Source: Sipunculus nudus
Lineage: Eukaryota; Annelida; Sipuncula; Golfingiida; Sipunculidae
Length of the DNA stretch: 64,000 nt
Reading direction: 5' to 3'
Assembly (NCBI GenBank): GCA_026874595.1
Contig: CM049307.1
Location: 79,768,643-79,832,642 of the forward strand
Part shown: positions 38,233-48,993 of the stretch, one piece after another
How the letters are laid out: every line of letters starts with the position of its first letter
Position numbering within the stretch: position 1 is the stretch's first letter
Program-made: the position numbers and the translations under genes
The notes under the pieces: model-generated
The model's database searches: none
The model's input: only the letters and a program-made list of their open reading frames with translations
Told to the model about the DNA's origin: nothing

Positions 38233-39183
38233 CTCACATATACACCGGGCGCCGTACGGTTTTTTCAACCCGGCGGCTTGCCGTGGTTTTCGAGACCGTA
38301 CGCTCACCGTGTGATTTTTTTTTTTATCTCACGTTGTTTGCACTCACATAATCAACGGCGACCTTACGGTGACCTCCGAAACTTAGTTGGTTAAGGGGTC
38401 GTCCGGGAACCGTAGGGTGACTGTGCGGGTTCTCTGCATGAAGCAAGTACACGGTGCCCGGTGACCGGTAGGTGCCCGGCTGGCGGTCGCTGGCACCGAG
38501 CGGCCACCGGGAGGCAATTTCCTGCTTTATTTTCTGTATTATTATATGCAGGTTTTCTTGGACATTTGAGCCTATAGTCCTCGCCAAGCAATACAAGCAA
38601 TATTGAGGTGGTCTTCCATCACGTTGCATTCATATTGTGGTAAACAGTCCATAATATTAATATTATGCTACGAATGATGAATTAACACAAGGGAAAACAT
38701 GGGAACTCACAACACAAACTGAAACCCCGTCTCTATGGTAACGAGTCATTTCCTGTATCGCGTACACGTTGGCTGCGTCTATAGTAACCCGTGCAAGCCA
38801 TAACGGTATTCATGCGCTCAGAAATTCAACAAACATGCGGAGGGGTCTACCAATATGCTGATTTATAAACGAAACTTTTCTGGCTCATGTTTGGTGTTGT
38901 TAGAACGTACACTAAAATGTTAACGATTAGTCTGATGTATGTCAATTGACAGTGTACCTGTAGGCCATGGGGCGTTGTAAAAAAATGAAAATATTTGCAT
39001 ACTCATGTGGCCTTAACAATGAGGTTCTCTGACAGCCAGTAATCTGGTCATAATGTCAGAGGGCCTATAGGCGCTTAACGACGCCCGTATGGCGAGTAAA
39101 AACTGAACCGGCGCCCGGGAAATTCGAAATATAGACAAAATGCTGATTATACTCACCGTACGGGCCCCGTAGGCTATATGTGA
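38233..39183. mobile_element. candidate GC-rich MITE, ~950 bp
   Basis: The left end TCACATATACACCGGGCGCCGTACGG and the right end, read on the minus strand as TCACATATAGCCTACGGGGCCCGTACGG, are imperfect inverted repeats of about 28 bp. Both are GC-rich blocks in AT-rich surroundings. TAG flanks both ends with an offset of one base, so a 3-bp duplication is possible. No transposase is present. Confidence 0.45.
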
Positions 39184-40936
39184 TAGCGGCACCAGTGACT
39201 GGCAGCCAGGGGAGGAATGGTTTTGATGAAGCAGACGGTTATAGCAGCCTATCACATTTCCTAGCTTACATGTTCAACCTGAATGTAACTCATTAATTCT
39301 CAACCATGAGTTGGTACCCTGCAATATCATAACGCGTTATATATGCCTTTATTCCTATGGAATGGCACATTTTATGCTAAATGTCACTTTTAGCTATTTT
39401 TTCACGTAAATATTTAATAGAAACACTTACCCTGAAGGTGGCACAGACAGCAATAAAAATATAGAATACTGACTGGTCTTCAGTATGCCAATATTACAGG
39501 TTAATTTGCATCAACTGTAGTTAGTGTACTCGCTGTTACCTGTGCAAAATGACGGACTATATAAACATCTGCATAGAAGACCAATAAAGCACTCATGACA
39601 GTTAATATATGATTAGTTTACGGCCATTTAACACAGAGTGTGGATACACCAGACAGCGTATACCCTGAACAACACGTAGAGTAACGTGTATATAATTGAT
39701 AACAAAAAAGTCTGTCGTGTATTCCTACATCATCTGTTGACAAAGTGCCAGTACCTGAGCTCAACATTTACAGGAAAATAACACGCACCAAAGAGCACTA
39801 TAATGAATAACAAGCCGGAGAACTATTATCTAGAGACACGGTAGTGACCTTAGAAGGCGGGTTACACGATGGTTCAATGAGTTAGATAAAGAGGGCGATA
39901 TACTTGATGGGGATAGAGAAAATCTATGGAGTAGATTTTTTTAGACCGTCGTCTCTCCTGTCGTATGGTAGTCCGTCCGTCCATAAGTAAGGCACAAATC
40001 GTAACCGCTGACCATCGAAACTTCTTACTTATAATCCAGGGAGGTCAATGGAAACCTGAAATAAGGTCACTCCGACCTATATTAACCGAGCTATGGGGTT
40101 AGGGTGTACCCCAGCATAATTAAAAAAAATTATACAAAACGCCAGCATCTTTATCATAAATGCATGGATTACCATGAATCGTGCCTTTATTATTGACAAT
40201 GATTAGGTTTGTCAGTTCCTAGAAACTGGGGGTGGGGGGGGGGGGGGGAGGGCGCCACCTATATTTCTGTCTCATTTTTACGATTTTGTTTCTATTTTTA
40301 GACCGTGAAATGACAGTAAACATGTCAGGTACTCATCTGTAGTTTCATCTAAAGTTCCAAAACCTGGTGTGTATACTAATCATGAATGTTTCTTCAGTTC
40401 CTGAAGACTGTTGGAGCCACCTGTATATTTTATATTTTTCATGCATTTATTCCTTTATTTTGATAATGAATTAATGAGGACTTTTTCTGTGTGATTTTCA
40501 TTCCTATGGTGTCATGTGATATCTGGAATGAAAGAGAGAGAATTCCATGAATTATTAGTATGTATACTAGGGCTGTATCAATATATCGATATATCGATAC
40601 GAATCGATACGCGACGTCGATACGATAACCGAAATGCGTTGCATGGTGTATCGTTTGTATCGATGTAAAACATTGATTGCTAACGAATAGGGATATGACT
40701 CGAAGTTTAAATATAACCTTGACGATTTAAAAAAGCTAAATGCACTGTATATTTGTTGTTTTGCCTTTAATTACTTGATTAGAAATGTTTATACGCATGC
40801 ACGTCAGTACTTCCATAACAAGCAGGTGCATGTAAGCGATAATAGGAAAATGATACTGACTTTCCTCTTTATTAATGAAATCGATATTCACATCACATAT
40901 TGCTACTAGGAACAAGGTACATTAACGTCTATATCC

Positions 40937-40971
<35 letters not shown>

Positions 40972-40990
40972 GTGTGACACTTATTCGCTT
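39184..40990. other. no gene seen; one possible transposon end
   Basis: A G-run lies at 40230-40250. At 40568-40680, AGGGCTGTATCAATATATCG followed by repeated TATCGATA palindromes resembles terminal sequence of some hAT-type elements, but no partner end was found. A short (TA)n(TG)n lies at 40938-40977. Confidence 0.4.
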
Positions 40991-40999
40991 TATGATACA

Positions 41000-41360
41000 G
41001 TGAGACCCCGGGCTGCTGGCGGACACCCCGCCTAACGGACACTTTTTGGGCAGACGGAGCGTTTTTACTACTTTTTAAACCCCATTAAGGCCCGGCCACA
41101 CCGAACGCTACGCTGCGCTGCAAAGCGCTGCAAATAAACGGCTGAGCATTTTTGCGGCGTTACAAAGCGGAGGAAGTTTAACTTTTTCATCTTTGTTTTG
41201 ACGGGCTGCACAGCACGGCGCAGCGCAGCGTTCGGTGTGGCCGGGCCTTTAGGGCGGACACCCCGCTATTCGGGACAATGGACACTTTTTTGTCCGCCTG
41301 ATGGCAAAAATCACCCCGGGCGAACGGACACCCAAGCGGCCGTCCCGATCTAAGTCGGCA
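41000..41360. mobile_element. Tigger/pogo-like fragment hosting a MITE
   Basis: CAGTGAGACCCCGGGCTGCT, then GGCGGACACCCCGCCTAACG, resembles the terminal region of Tigger/pogo-type elements. GGCGGACACCCCGC recurs at 41263 after the nested MITE. No transposase remains. Confidence 0.45.
41088..41248. mobile_element. PIF/Harbinger-type MITE, 161 bp
   Basis: AGGCCCGGCCACACCGAACG at the left is mirrored by CGTTCGGTGTGGCCGGGCCT at the right, with further pairing of GCGCTGC/GCAGCGC inside. TTA flanks both ends (41085-41087 and 41249-41251), the 3-bp duplication typical of PIF/Harbinger elements. It is non-coding. Confidence 0.8.
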
Positions 41361-41399
41361 GAAATGCTTTGAAACTGCAAATATGGTCTGCTTCTGGTA

Positions 41400-42539
41400 C
41401 GCCTTATAAATCACTTAAATGTCCTCATGATTTAGGCATACTGCCATGACTGTAAGACCGGAGCTAGTTTTACTCAAGTTACCTTATTTTTCAGCTGTAA
41501 CATTCATTTATGTATCGTTTTATCAATAGCAGTCCCCCCCCCCCCCCCAAAAAAAAAATGACGGAAATAACGAAGATTCTATTGTGCCGAGCTCTCAGGG
41601 AAGCAACATATGAAGCAACACATTTATTCTGTATTTGGGCCGTATTATTCTATCACAGGCCCGGAAGCGAGGATAATGACGTATCATTGACACACCCGGA
41701 CGATAAAAGTCACGAGTCACGACCTTTCGCCTGGGGTGAGGGCTCAGCGATATCAACCAATCCCCGATCTTGTAACATTTGCATCACGGAAATCAATCCC
41801 AACTAAGGCGTATATGATATCATGCATTGATTTATCATATTTGCTTACGCTCCAAAAAGATTTTCACAAAACTTGAACGAGATGTCAGAAATTAATTCAT
41901 GTCATAAGCGATTCTTTTATTATCGCGGAGAGTGAGTAATTGAGAAATTTTACAGACCCAGTGCAGAAATGTATATGTCGAGACGAGTAAGTCCTGTTGA
42001 TGTCAATCAATGTAAAAATATTATTTTAATAATAGGCAATGACGATAATGTTCCAGTTAATATGAAAAGAGCCTCTTTCAAAAATAAAATAAAAGTAAAA
42101 TAAATAAATAAAACACAACAACCGGTAGCATTAAATTTTATTCAGATGTAACATATATTTCAGGTTTAATATTAAAGGAAAAATACCGATTTTTTATGGT
42201 TGATAAATTTCCATAGTTGGGTCTCCGACATGTTGCCGCAGCCGGACCTCCTGTTACAAATAAAACCAGACCTAAGATAGCAGACAGCTGTCTGAGAAAC
42301 ATAACATCAAAAGTCATAAATGAAACCGACTAAATCATTGTTGACAAAATGTTCACTCATAGTCTTCAAGGTTTGATTTGCTACATCAAACTACATTTTA
42401 TAAATTATTATAAAGACAAATGCCTTCAGATAAACTCCTACATCTGTAACAAAAATTAGTCTAAGTCACAAAAAATTTGTTTTAATCAATAACAAACTAT
42501 AATTTCAGTAATTCAAGTTGTAAATCTTCCCAGATTTTT
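41400..42539. other. no gene seen
   Basis: A C-run/A-run lies at 41534-41560. No coding potential is recognised. Confidence 0.5.
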
Positions 42540-42637
42540 ACAAATTTCCTCAAATCATATAGTCTCAAATATTAAGAATGTATAATCATTTAACCTCCAT
42601 ATTTATGTACAATTTCTCTCTCTCCATGTTTCATGCA
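42540..42637 (+). repeat. inverted repeat, left arm (98 bp)
   Basis: Perfect reverse complement of 42965-43062 by eye over all 98 bases, from ACAAATTTCCTCAAATCATA to CATGTTTCATGCA. The spacer is 327 bp and includes a (CT)n tract at 42767-42800. Confidence 0.93.
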
Positions 42638-42762
42638 CAGGGGGCTGTTGTGTCGGCGGATTAAAATCCTTAACAACAGTCCTTAGACATAATAAAAACA
42701 AAAATATTGACAAACATACTGAATATATTTTTTATGGATGCTTTACTTTTATGTCGAATAAA

Positions 42763-42804
<42 letters not shown>

Positions 42805-42964
42805 TAATGGATTCATATTCACAGAAATATACAAAACTGTGTGATTTCATGACACAAAATATAAAGCCTATGATCTTTCCCATCAAAAGAAATAAAACTG
42901 TTTGTGCAGGGGGGGGGATGCAAAAGGCTCAAAGAAGATCGAGATTTTGGTAGTTTTAATTAGA

Positions 42965-43062
42965 TGCATGAAACATGGAGAGAGAGAAATTGTACATAAA
43001 TATGGAGGTTAAATGATTATACATTCTTAATATTTGAGACTATATGATTTGAGGAAATTTGT
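42965..43062 (-). repeat. inverted repeat, right arm (98 bp)
   Basis: Partner of 42540-42637. The arms would fold into a long hairpin with a 327-nt loop. No target duplication is evident outside the arms. Confidence 0.93.
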
Positions 43063-43245
43063 TTACCTTTAATTTTCCCAATAACATAATGGGGAAGGGG
43101 TTGGCTGAAGGACTAAAGTTTTATACCTGATATTTAAAACCCTATTTTAAAATTTGAGGTTAAAGAAAAAGGAGATATTACGTATCTAAATATTACATAT
43201 CTCATGCCATTTCTCAAACAAAATAGTGGAATACCTACAATACCA

Positions 43246-43249
<4 letters not shown>

Positions 43250-43286
<37 letters not shown>

Positions 43287-43325
43287 GTATATAAATAATA
43301 CATGCATATATATACACACACATCA

Positions 43326-43372
<47 letters not shown>
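43250..43372. repeat. two (TA)n microsatellites
   Basis: 43250-43282 and 43330-43372, separated by TA/CA-rich sequence. Confidence 0.97.
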
Positions 43373-43373
<1 letters not shown>

Positions 43374-45239
43374 GGGTCTTTTTCAACACAAAGGTTCTAA
43401 TAAGAAAATGATACACAAAGAAAAATTAGCATAATCTCAATACTTATTGTACCTGAATAGGCTGACCATTACCTACGCTCTAACCACAGCGCGTGACCTC
43501 CCGGCCCGGTGACCTTCCCCCCCCCTAAAAAAAAAGTGGGGAAACATGTCCTCCTATACCCCATTGAAACAAAGGAGTACGTTTTACCACAAAAAAGGGG
43601 GGTGATAACTTGAGCACTCAAAAAAGTTAAATGAATGCAACTCCCTAAACTTTTCCCTACGGCCAACGGTCTGGGCCCTCTAGTGGTCAAGTTGCCTCGG
43701 TCAGGAGGGTATGCGTTTTATCAATTTTAGCGTGTGTGTGTGAGGGTGTGTGTTTGTGTGTGTGTGTGTGCACAACATAACTTACACAATCGTGAACGAA
43801 ATATCACGAAATTTTCTGGGCAACGAAAAAACTATTAGATTTTAGTGTGCATCCGGCACATGATCAAGGAATATTCACAAATGTACAGTCACATATCCAC
43901 ACATGAACCTGGTAAAATGGACCGAATTAGTGATTGCAAACACATGGCTTGTAATCCTTAGAATGCATATTTCTAGTTCATGACGTTTTTATTTGCATGT
44001 TACGCCGGATAGTCGGACATGGTGGTGGACTTTGTCGGTTACATGCTGTAGGATTTCCTGAAACCCGTGATGAACGGCAAATTCATTAACGTCAAGGTAA
44101 GTAGCTGGAAACGGTTGTCCCTTTCTTGGTCATTGATCGTTTCGCCATTTATGACTTTTATACCTGCAGATATATGTTTGGCCTATTCAGGTGCCATGTG
44201 TATCTTAATTACACTCAAGGCGATACACGATACGTGTATTCCCGTGCGCTTTTTACCTAAACTTGAAATCAGTCAGAGACTGCATACCTATCTCCGATTG
44301 CATTATGTATCGCCAGATCCGAAATATTACTTTGCTGTGTGCTATGTTAGCACAGGAAAACATAACAATCTAAGCCGGGAGGAACGATGTGTGTTACAGT
44401 TCACCTGCTCGATGCATGGTTGCATCAAATTCATCTCCGCCTGCCGGTATAAAGGCGCCCTTTAAAACGAGTGAATTAACAAATTCTACCATCTCGCCAT
44501 AATAAATAATTATTTAAAAACATTGTGATGATACTGATTACACTTATGATTAAATTGATTATCTCTCGGTTGTTACATGGAACTCTCCACCAAGTTTCAT
44601 CAAAATCCGTTTTGAACAATTTTAATAAAGGTGCTTACAGACAAAAGTAAAATAGCAAAACAACAACGGTGATAAGTCATAACACAATCAATGACGATTA
44701 TATATTTCGTGTTTTAATAGATAAATCTATTATGCCTGAATAAAGCATGAACAGAATTGCTTGCTTTCACAAATATTTCAAGCAGCCATATCCATATTTT
44801 CATATTATTGTTGAGTAATTTCCATTTTTGTTATACCACTCATTTAATCGGGGAGCTACTTGTTGACAACATCCAAGATAAAGAAGAATATATCAGCATT
44901 CCTTTACGTCATATCAAATATTTGCATAAAACAGTTATATAAAGTACTAGATAACAGCTCTTCTTAGTCAATGAGTTAGCTATATGGTTTTCCTCCAGAC
45001 TGAAGTAATCTGCTATTATGATGACTTGAAGTAAACACGGCTCAAAGCACACCGATTGTGACAATGGACCAACGAGGCGGTAGTAAATACCACCTGTCTC
45101 GGCACAGTTTACACTCCTCACGCAGTGGTCGCATTCCATTCCTGGTAATCCATTACATTCCCTGAGAATGCTGTGTCTGGATGTTTTGTCGTATCATAAA
45201 GAATATCTTTCCTTTCTTTTTCCTGTGGATCTTCGGAGG
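43373..45239. other. no established gene; one possible 45-nt exon
   Basis: A (TG)n tract lies at 43731-43771. On the plus strand 44052-44096 reads DFLKPVMNGKFINVK between a TGCTGTAG acceptor and a strong AAG|GTAAGT donor, a tiny in-frame exon candidate with no recognised family and no partner exon. Confidence 0.3.
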
Positions 45240-45404
45240 CTAAAGCCTTCGCTTTCTTTTTGAAGGTGAGTCAGAACGGCTTCCAGCTTCTTGAATACCT
45301 CCACGGGCACTGTGACCTGAGTCATATTTCTTCTTGTACTTAGTCTTCTTCTCAGATTTATCCTGTTTCACCTCTTTCGTTACAGATTCTTCAGATTTTC
45401 ATAG
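45240..45404 (-). pseudogene. small basic ORF at the end of the polymerase-ATPase module
   Basis: On the minus strand the frame reads SVTKEVKQDKSEKKTKYKKK, then GHSARGGIQEAGSRSDSPSK and RKRRL before a stop. It is strongly basic and Ser-rich and could be a nucleic-acid-binding or core protein of the mobile element, or chance. There is no in-frame ATG. Confidence 0.3.
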
Positions 45405-45451
45405 TTGTATTCTACTATTAACAAGGTCACAAATTTTAGGCCCCATTTGAG

Positions 45452-45730
45452 CTATATATTTGACGCAGTTTGTCGACGGATTGCTTTTTTCACTGTGTCA
45501 GAACCCATGTTCACTAAATGTTTCTTAACCCTCGCGAAATCTTTCCTTTCTTCCTCGGTGAAATTATACTTATTGTGAAGCATATTACGTGCCTGATTGA
45601 TATGAAAATCCGTAAAGTTTACACCTGCATATTTCACAATTCTTTTAGCTTTCCTGAGATTATTCATAGCTTTACATATGCTCAGCATATACCTCCTGTT
45701 GGGAAGGAACTCATTCAGATACGCATTCAT
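45452..45730 (-). CDS. small ORF downstream of the ATPase in a Polinton/adintovirus-like module
   Basis: A 92-residue frame with ATG: MNAYLNEFLPNRRYMLSICK, then NFTDFHINQARNMLHNKYNF and ARVKKHLVNMGSDTVKKAIR. A helical, basic small protein of this kind follows the ATPase gene in many metazoan Polinton/adintovirus-like elements, as I recall them. Its role there is not established. The frame is intact, unlike its neighbours, but short enough for that to mean little. Confidence 0.5.
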   Translation of the reverse strand: MNAYLNEFLPNRRYMLSICKAMNNLRKAKRIVKYAGVNFTDFHINQARNMLHNKYNFTEEERKDFARVKKHLVNMGSDTVKKAIRRQTASNI

Positions 45731-45909
45731 GATTGAATGTTTGTCTACCCTTCATTTACTTAAAAAAACTACTTTAGTACTTTACTAGGTGGAACGCCGA
45801 ATGTGATATCTCCGTTTGACTTTTGAGCTGTGTCAATAGAAAACAAGTCAATTGGACCTAACTCTTTTACAGCTCTGTCAACCTCATTTTTCCCCATCCT
45901 GGACCCTAA

Positions 45910-46630
45910 TTATTTGTATTGTCGCTTATCCACAGGGTTTTTGAACAAGTGGTAGTGATGGGCGTTCAAACGTATGTTTCTACTCTGTCTACCTTGCCCG
46001 AAAAAGGTTTTGACACAGCATGAACATAGAACAGTTTGAGTGATGACCTGTTCGGAGAAGCAGATCTGCGATAAAGTCTGAATTGTTGACCTCGTCTTGA
46101 AGGTCATTTAAGATCAACAAAGTTCTTTTCGGATTATGGTTTGAGGTGAATTCACCTAAGTTCAAGGCCTCATTAAGGAGAGATCTGTTTTTTTCATTCA
46201 ATCCTTTCAGTTTAAGATCAATAGGCATTTTGTTATATATCTCTTGATCGTTATTATAAATCAGAATTATCTGTTCCATAGGTTTTTAAAAGAAATTTTT
46301 TTTCAGAATTGTTTTAACCAGAGTGGTTTTACCGGAGCCAGAGGGTCCACAAGGGTGGTCATATCTATAATCTTTAGATGTACCGTGTTTGTTCATTGAG
46401 CATACGCATTCTAACATAACCTTCAGGATTTCAGGGTCTTTTATCAATATTTCAAGCATTCTCTCAACCTCTTTTGTCATTTTGGATTCATCATCATCCT
46501 TTTTTTCACTTTCATTATCCACATCCATCATAGCTTTGTCATTCACGAAAGAGGAATTGTCAACAATACGTCTATTTTTCCACACAAAATCTGTACAGTT
46601 CAAAAACACAAAGTGATCACAAATGTACAC
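45910..46630 (-). pseudogene. packaging-type ATPase (A32/FtsK-like) of a Polinton/adintovirus-like element, frameshifted
   Basis: The P-loop is clear: PCGPSGSGKTTLVKTILKK at about 46300-46355. After a frame change near 46283 the reading continues MEQIILIYNNDQEIYNKMP. RTLLILNDLQDEVNNSDFIA then carries the Walker B-like acidic pair, followed by TGHHSNCSMFMLCQNLF. After another frame change near 46015 it reads RQSRNIRLNAHHYHLFKNPV. The QNLF...R-x-I-x-L-N-x-H-x-x-x-L-F-K-N-P pattern is characteristic of ATPases linked to Polinton-type elements and related viruses, where the enzyme packages DNA into capsids. An acidic N-terminal part precedes the P-loop. The two frame changes make it inactive. Confidence 0.78.
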
Positions 46631-46679
46631 TTCAAGTCAACAAATTATATTTACATGCAGAATTGAAATCCTCACAATA

Positions 46680-46860
46680 TAAACAGAACATTTATTGTTA
46701 AAAAATCCATCCACCTGCCTCAGTCACGTGACCTCTCTCCTCCTCATCGCCAGATGCTTCAATATACCCCAACCCCATCTCCCTCCTGACATCATCTTCC
46801 TCTTTGTCATCTCCCATCAGATCCCCATCCTGAATTTCTTTTTCTAACTATATCTTTACA
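46680..46860 (-). pseudogene. acidic coding relic between polymerase and ATPase
   Basis: A minus-strand frame without ATG reads EKEIQDGDLMGDDKEEDDVR, then REMGLGYIEASGDEEERGHV and TEAGGWIF before a stop. Its composition matches the acidic segment ahead of the ATPase P-loop. The function is unknown. Confidence 0.35.
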
Positions 46861-46943
46861 TGTAACTTGCACTGGTTTGACCTTTAGTTTACAAACTTTA
46901 TGCCGTTTTGTATGTTGTTTTAAACAGGGTTTTAATGTAATAT

Positions 46944-48990
46944 TTAAAGGTTTGTATGATTACCGTCTTGACATACAATTCTTTTCTTATAACAATATGA
47001 GAATCCATTCTTTTCTTGTTCGTATGTAACCATCTTGCCGTCAACCATCTGTATACCTTTGTTCACAACAATTTTAGATTCTGTAGTCTGTAATGTATGC
47101 TTCATGTTGTCCCAAGTGTCAGAAACTAAATGTTTGTTCACACCTTTCAGAGCAGATTTCTCCACCCCTTCCCTAACATGCTGACAGTATTATTTAGAAG
47201 ATAAAGCTATGAACCCTTCACCTACACATTCAAGTTTAAAAAGACCTGGCGTCTTCTGATCATATGTGTAAGGTTCTTTGCAGCAATGTCTGGGAAAAAA
47301 TACATAATAAAAATCAGGTTCCCAGTTATCACAACAGTTGTTGAACAAATGAGACTGAAACTCATCCTGCAAGTGAGGCTTGACTTTAGGCAACAGAGGG
47401 TGCCATGAAAGGAAAATGTCTTGCCATGTCCCAGGTTTGCTCGTGTCAAATTCAGCAGGAAACTCAAACCCCACAGCAAAATACACCGAGTCCGTGTCCA
47501 TTTCCCCCCATTTCAAAATTTTCCCTCCCGATGTATTTGTCAATGCAGTCATAGTAAAATTGCAACATTCTAAGTTTTGCAGTTTGTAATATAAAGGATC
47601 CTAATTGTTTTGGCACATCAAAAGGCAGAGTACTAGGCGATACTTCCACTTCATTCAATCTTTAATTCTTTCTCTCCGAATCTGAAATAAACTGGACTGT
47701 CGGAAACGCGCATCGTTATGCCCCTCTTTTACACGTTCATCACCCATCACATATTTCACCTTTCTATGTTTTCTTTTCTTCATCAAAGTAGCACCATAGG
47801 CACTGTTAATTATTAACTTCTCTTTTCCTGCCTTGCAGGCTTTACTTGGATCGGCAGCTGCCTCTCTACGTGCGTCTGCCACACCATCCACGAAACCTTT
47901 CAAGATCTTCACTGGAATCCATTCAAGCGACTGATACACACATTCAACCTCAATCCCTTTCTGAAGCAACCACCGCAAATACTCGGAAGACAGGAGCACC
48001 TTGTCAACTTTCATACCACAAACCAGTGTCTTGGTTGGGACATTCGGATGATTCACACTTTCCAAAATTGCATTTGCTCGCCCGCATCTTCATAGTAAAC
48101 CTCTACAGTTACGAAGAAAGGACACTTTTCAGAAAAGTAGTCGTACAAACAATCTAGAACCTAAGCCTTAACTTCTAGTGCTCCAAAAAACTCACCATTT
48201 TTCACAAGTTCCAAAATTCTATCCATTTTCATTGAGTCTTTGTAATTCTTAAGTTTCCTTTGAAATTTAGAAAACACAGCTGGTAGATTTTTGAAATAAT
48301 CATAACAACGATCCATTCTCAGGTTGTGTCTGAAATCACACTCCCATGTCGTCTCCACGTTTAAGCTTGTCATATCTTCAATCATTTCTTTTCTTATACG
48401 CGTTCTTTCATATTTAGCCTTAGCGGATAAGGTACCTCTCTCACTGTTCAATCGACAGTCATGGCCATGAACATAACAACCATTCACCTCAAGGATTCTC
48501 CTGTCCCATTCAACGATCCCGTCCACGCGGTAGGGGCCAATGGACAACTGTTTCCCTTCATTCATTTGATGTCTCAACTGTTTATTCAAAGGTTTGAAAA
48601 AATGTTTCTGTTCCCACAACATGACATCCCTTTCGAGCCTGGACATATGTGAAAGGGTGTCAGCTGGGACGAGCTCTCGTTCACTGACGCACACTTCCAT
48701 GTCATCACTCTCAACCCTCTTCCTCCACGAGGTCTAGTTGACAAACGTCCTAGGCCCCCAATAGACAGGAGCTCCGTGAGGAAGGTTGCAGCTCATAGCG
48801 TAAGAATACATGCTGTTGGCGTCGAAACCCGAACCGACCAACAGAGATCTCCCGTCTCTCTCAAACGTGTTTCCCACGCGTTATTGTATCTTATAAAAAT
48901 TATGGAAGGACCTCCCACAATGTTACGCTGAACCAGAGGTTCTACATTGCTCCAGAGTTTCGAGTTCAAAGAAAAACCCAGAAAATCCGG
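46944..48990 (-). pseudogene. family B DNA polymerase, polymerase domain (Polinton/adintovirus-like), broken
   Basis: Polymerase motif A appears near 48790-48850 as FDANSMYSYAMSCNLPHG (the family's Y/F-D-A-N-S-L-Y). An inserted segment follows (GPYRVDGIVEWDRRILEVNG, then CYVHGHDC). Motif B is KLIINSAYGATLMKKRKH at about 47765-47820, and motif C is GEMDTDSVYFAVGF at about 47465-47510. Downstream blocks include TPGLFKLECVGEGFIALSSK and ALKGVNKHLVSD with TYEQEKNGFSY. D-T-D-S is intact. Stops and frame changes occur near 48715, 48870-48990, 48160-48065, 47655, 47540 and 47185, so no working enzyme is encoded. Such polymerases replicate the element's own DNA. Confidence 0.85.
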
Positions 48991-48993
48991 ATG

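Noticed and set aside
44909-45139. Minus-strand frame beginning MECDHCVRSVNCAE
   Set aside because: The Cys-rich start is suggestive, but no splice sites, family or continuation could be found.
46389-48652. Plus-strand frames at 46389, 47380, 47846 and 48461
   Set aside because: They are antisense to the recognisable ATPase and polymerase segments.
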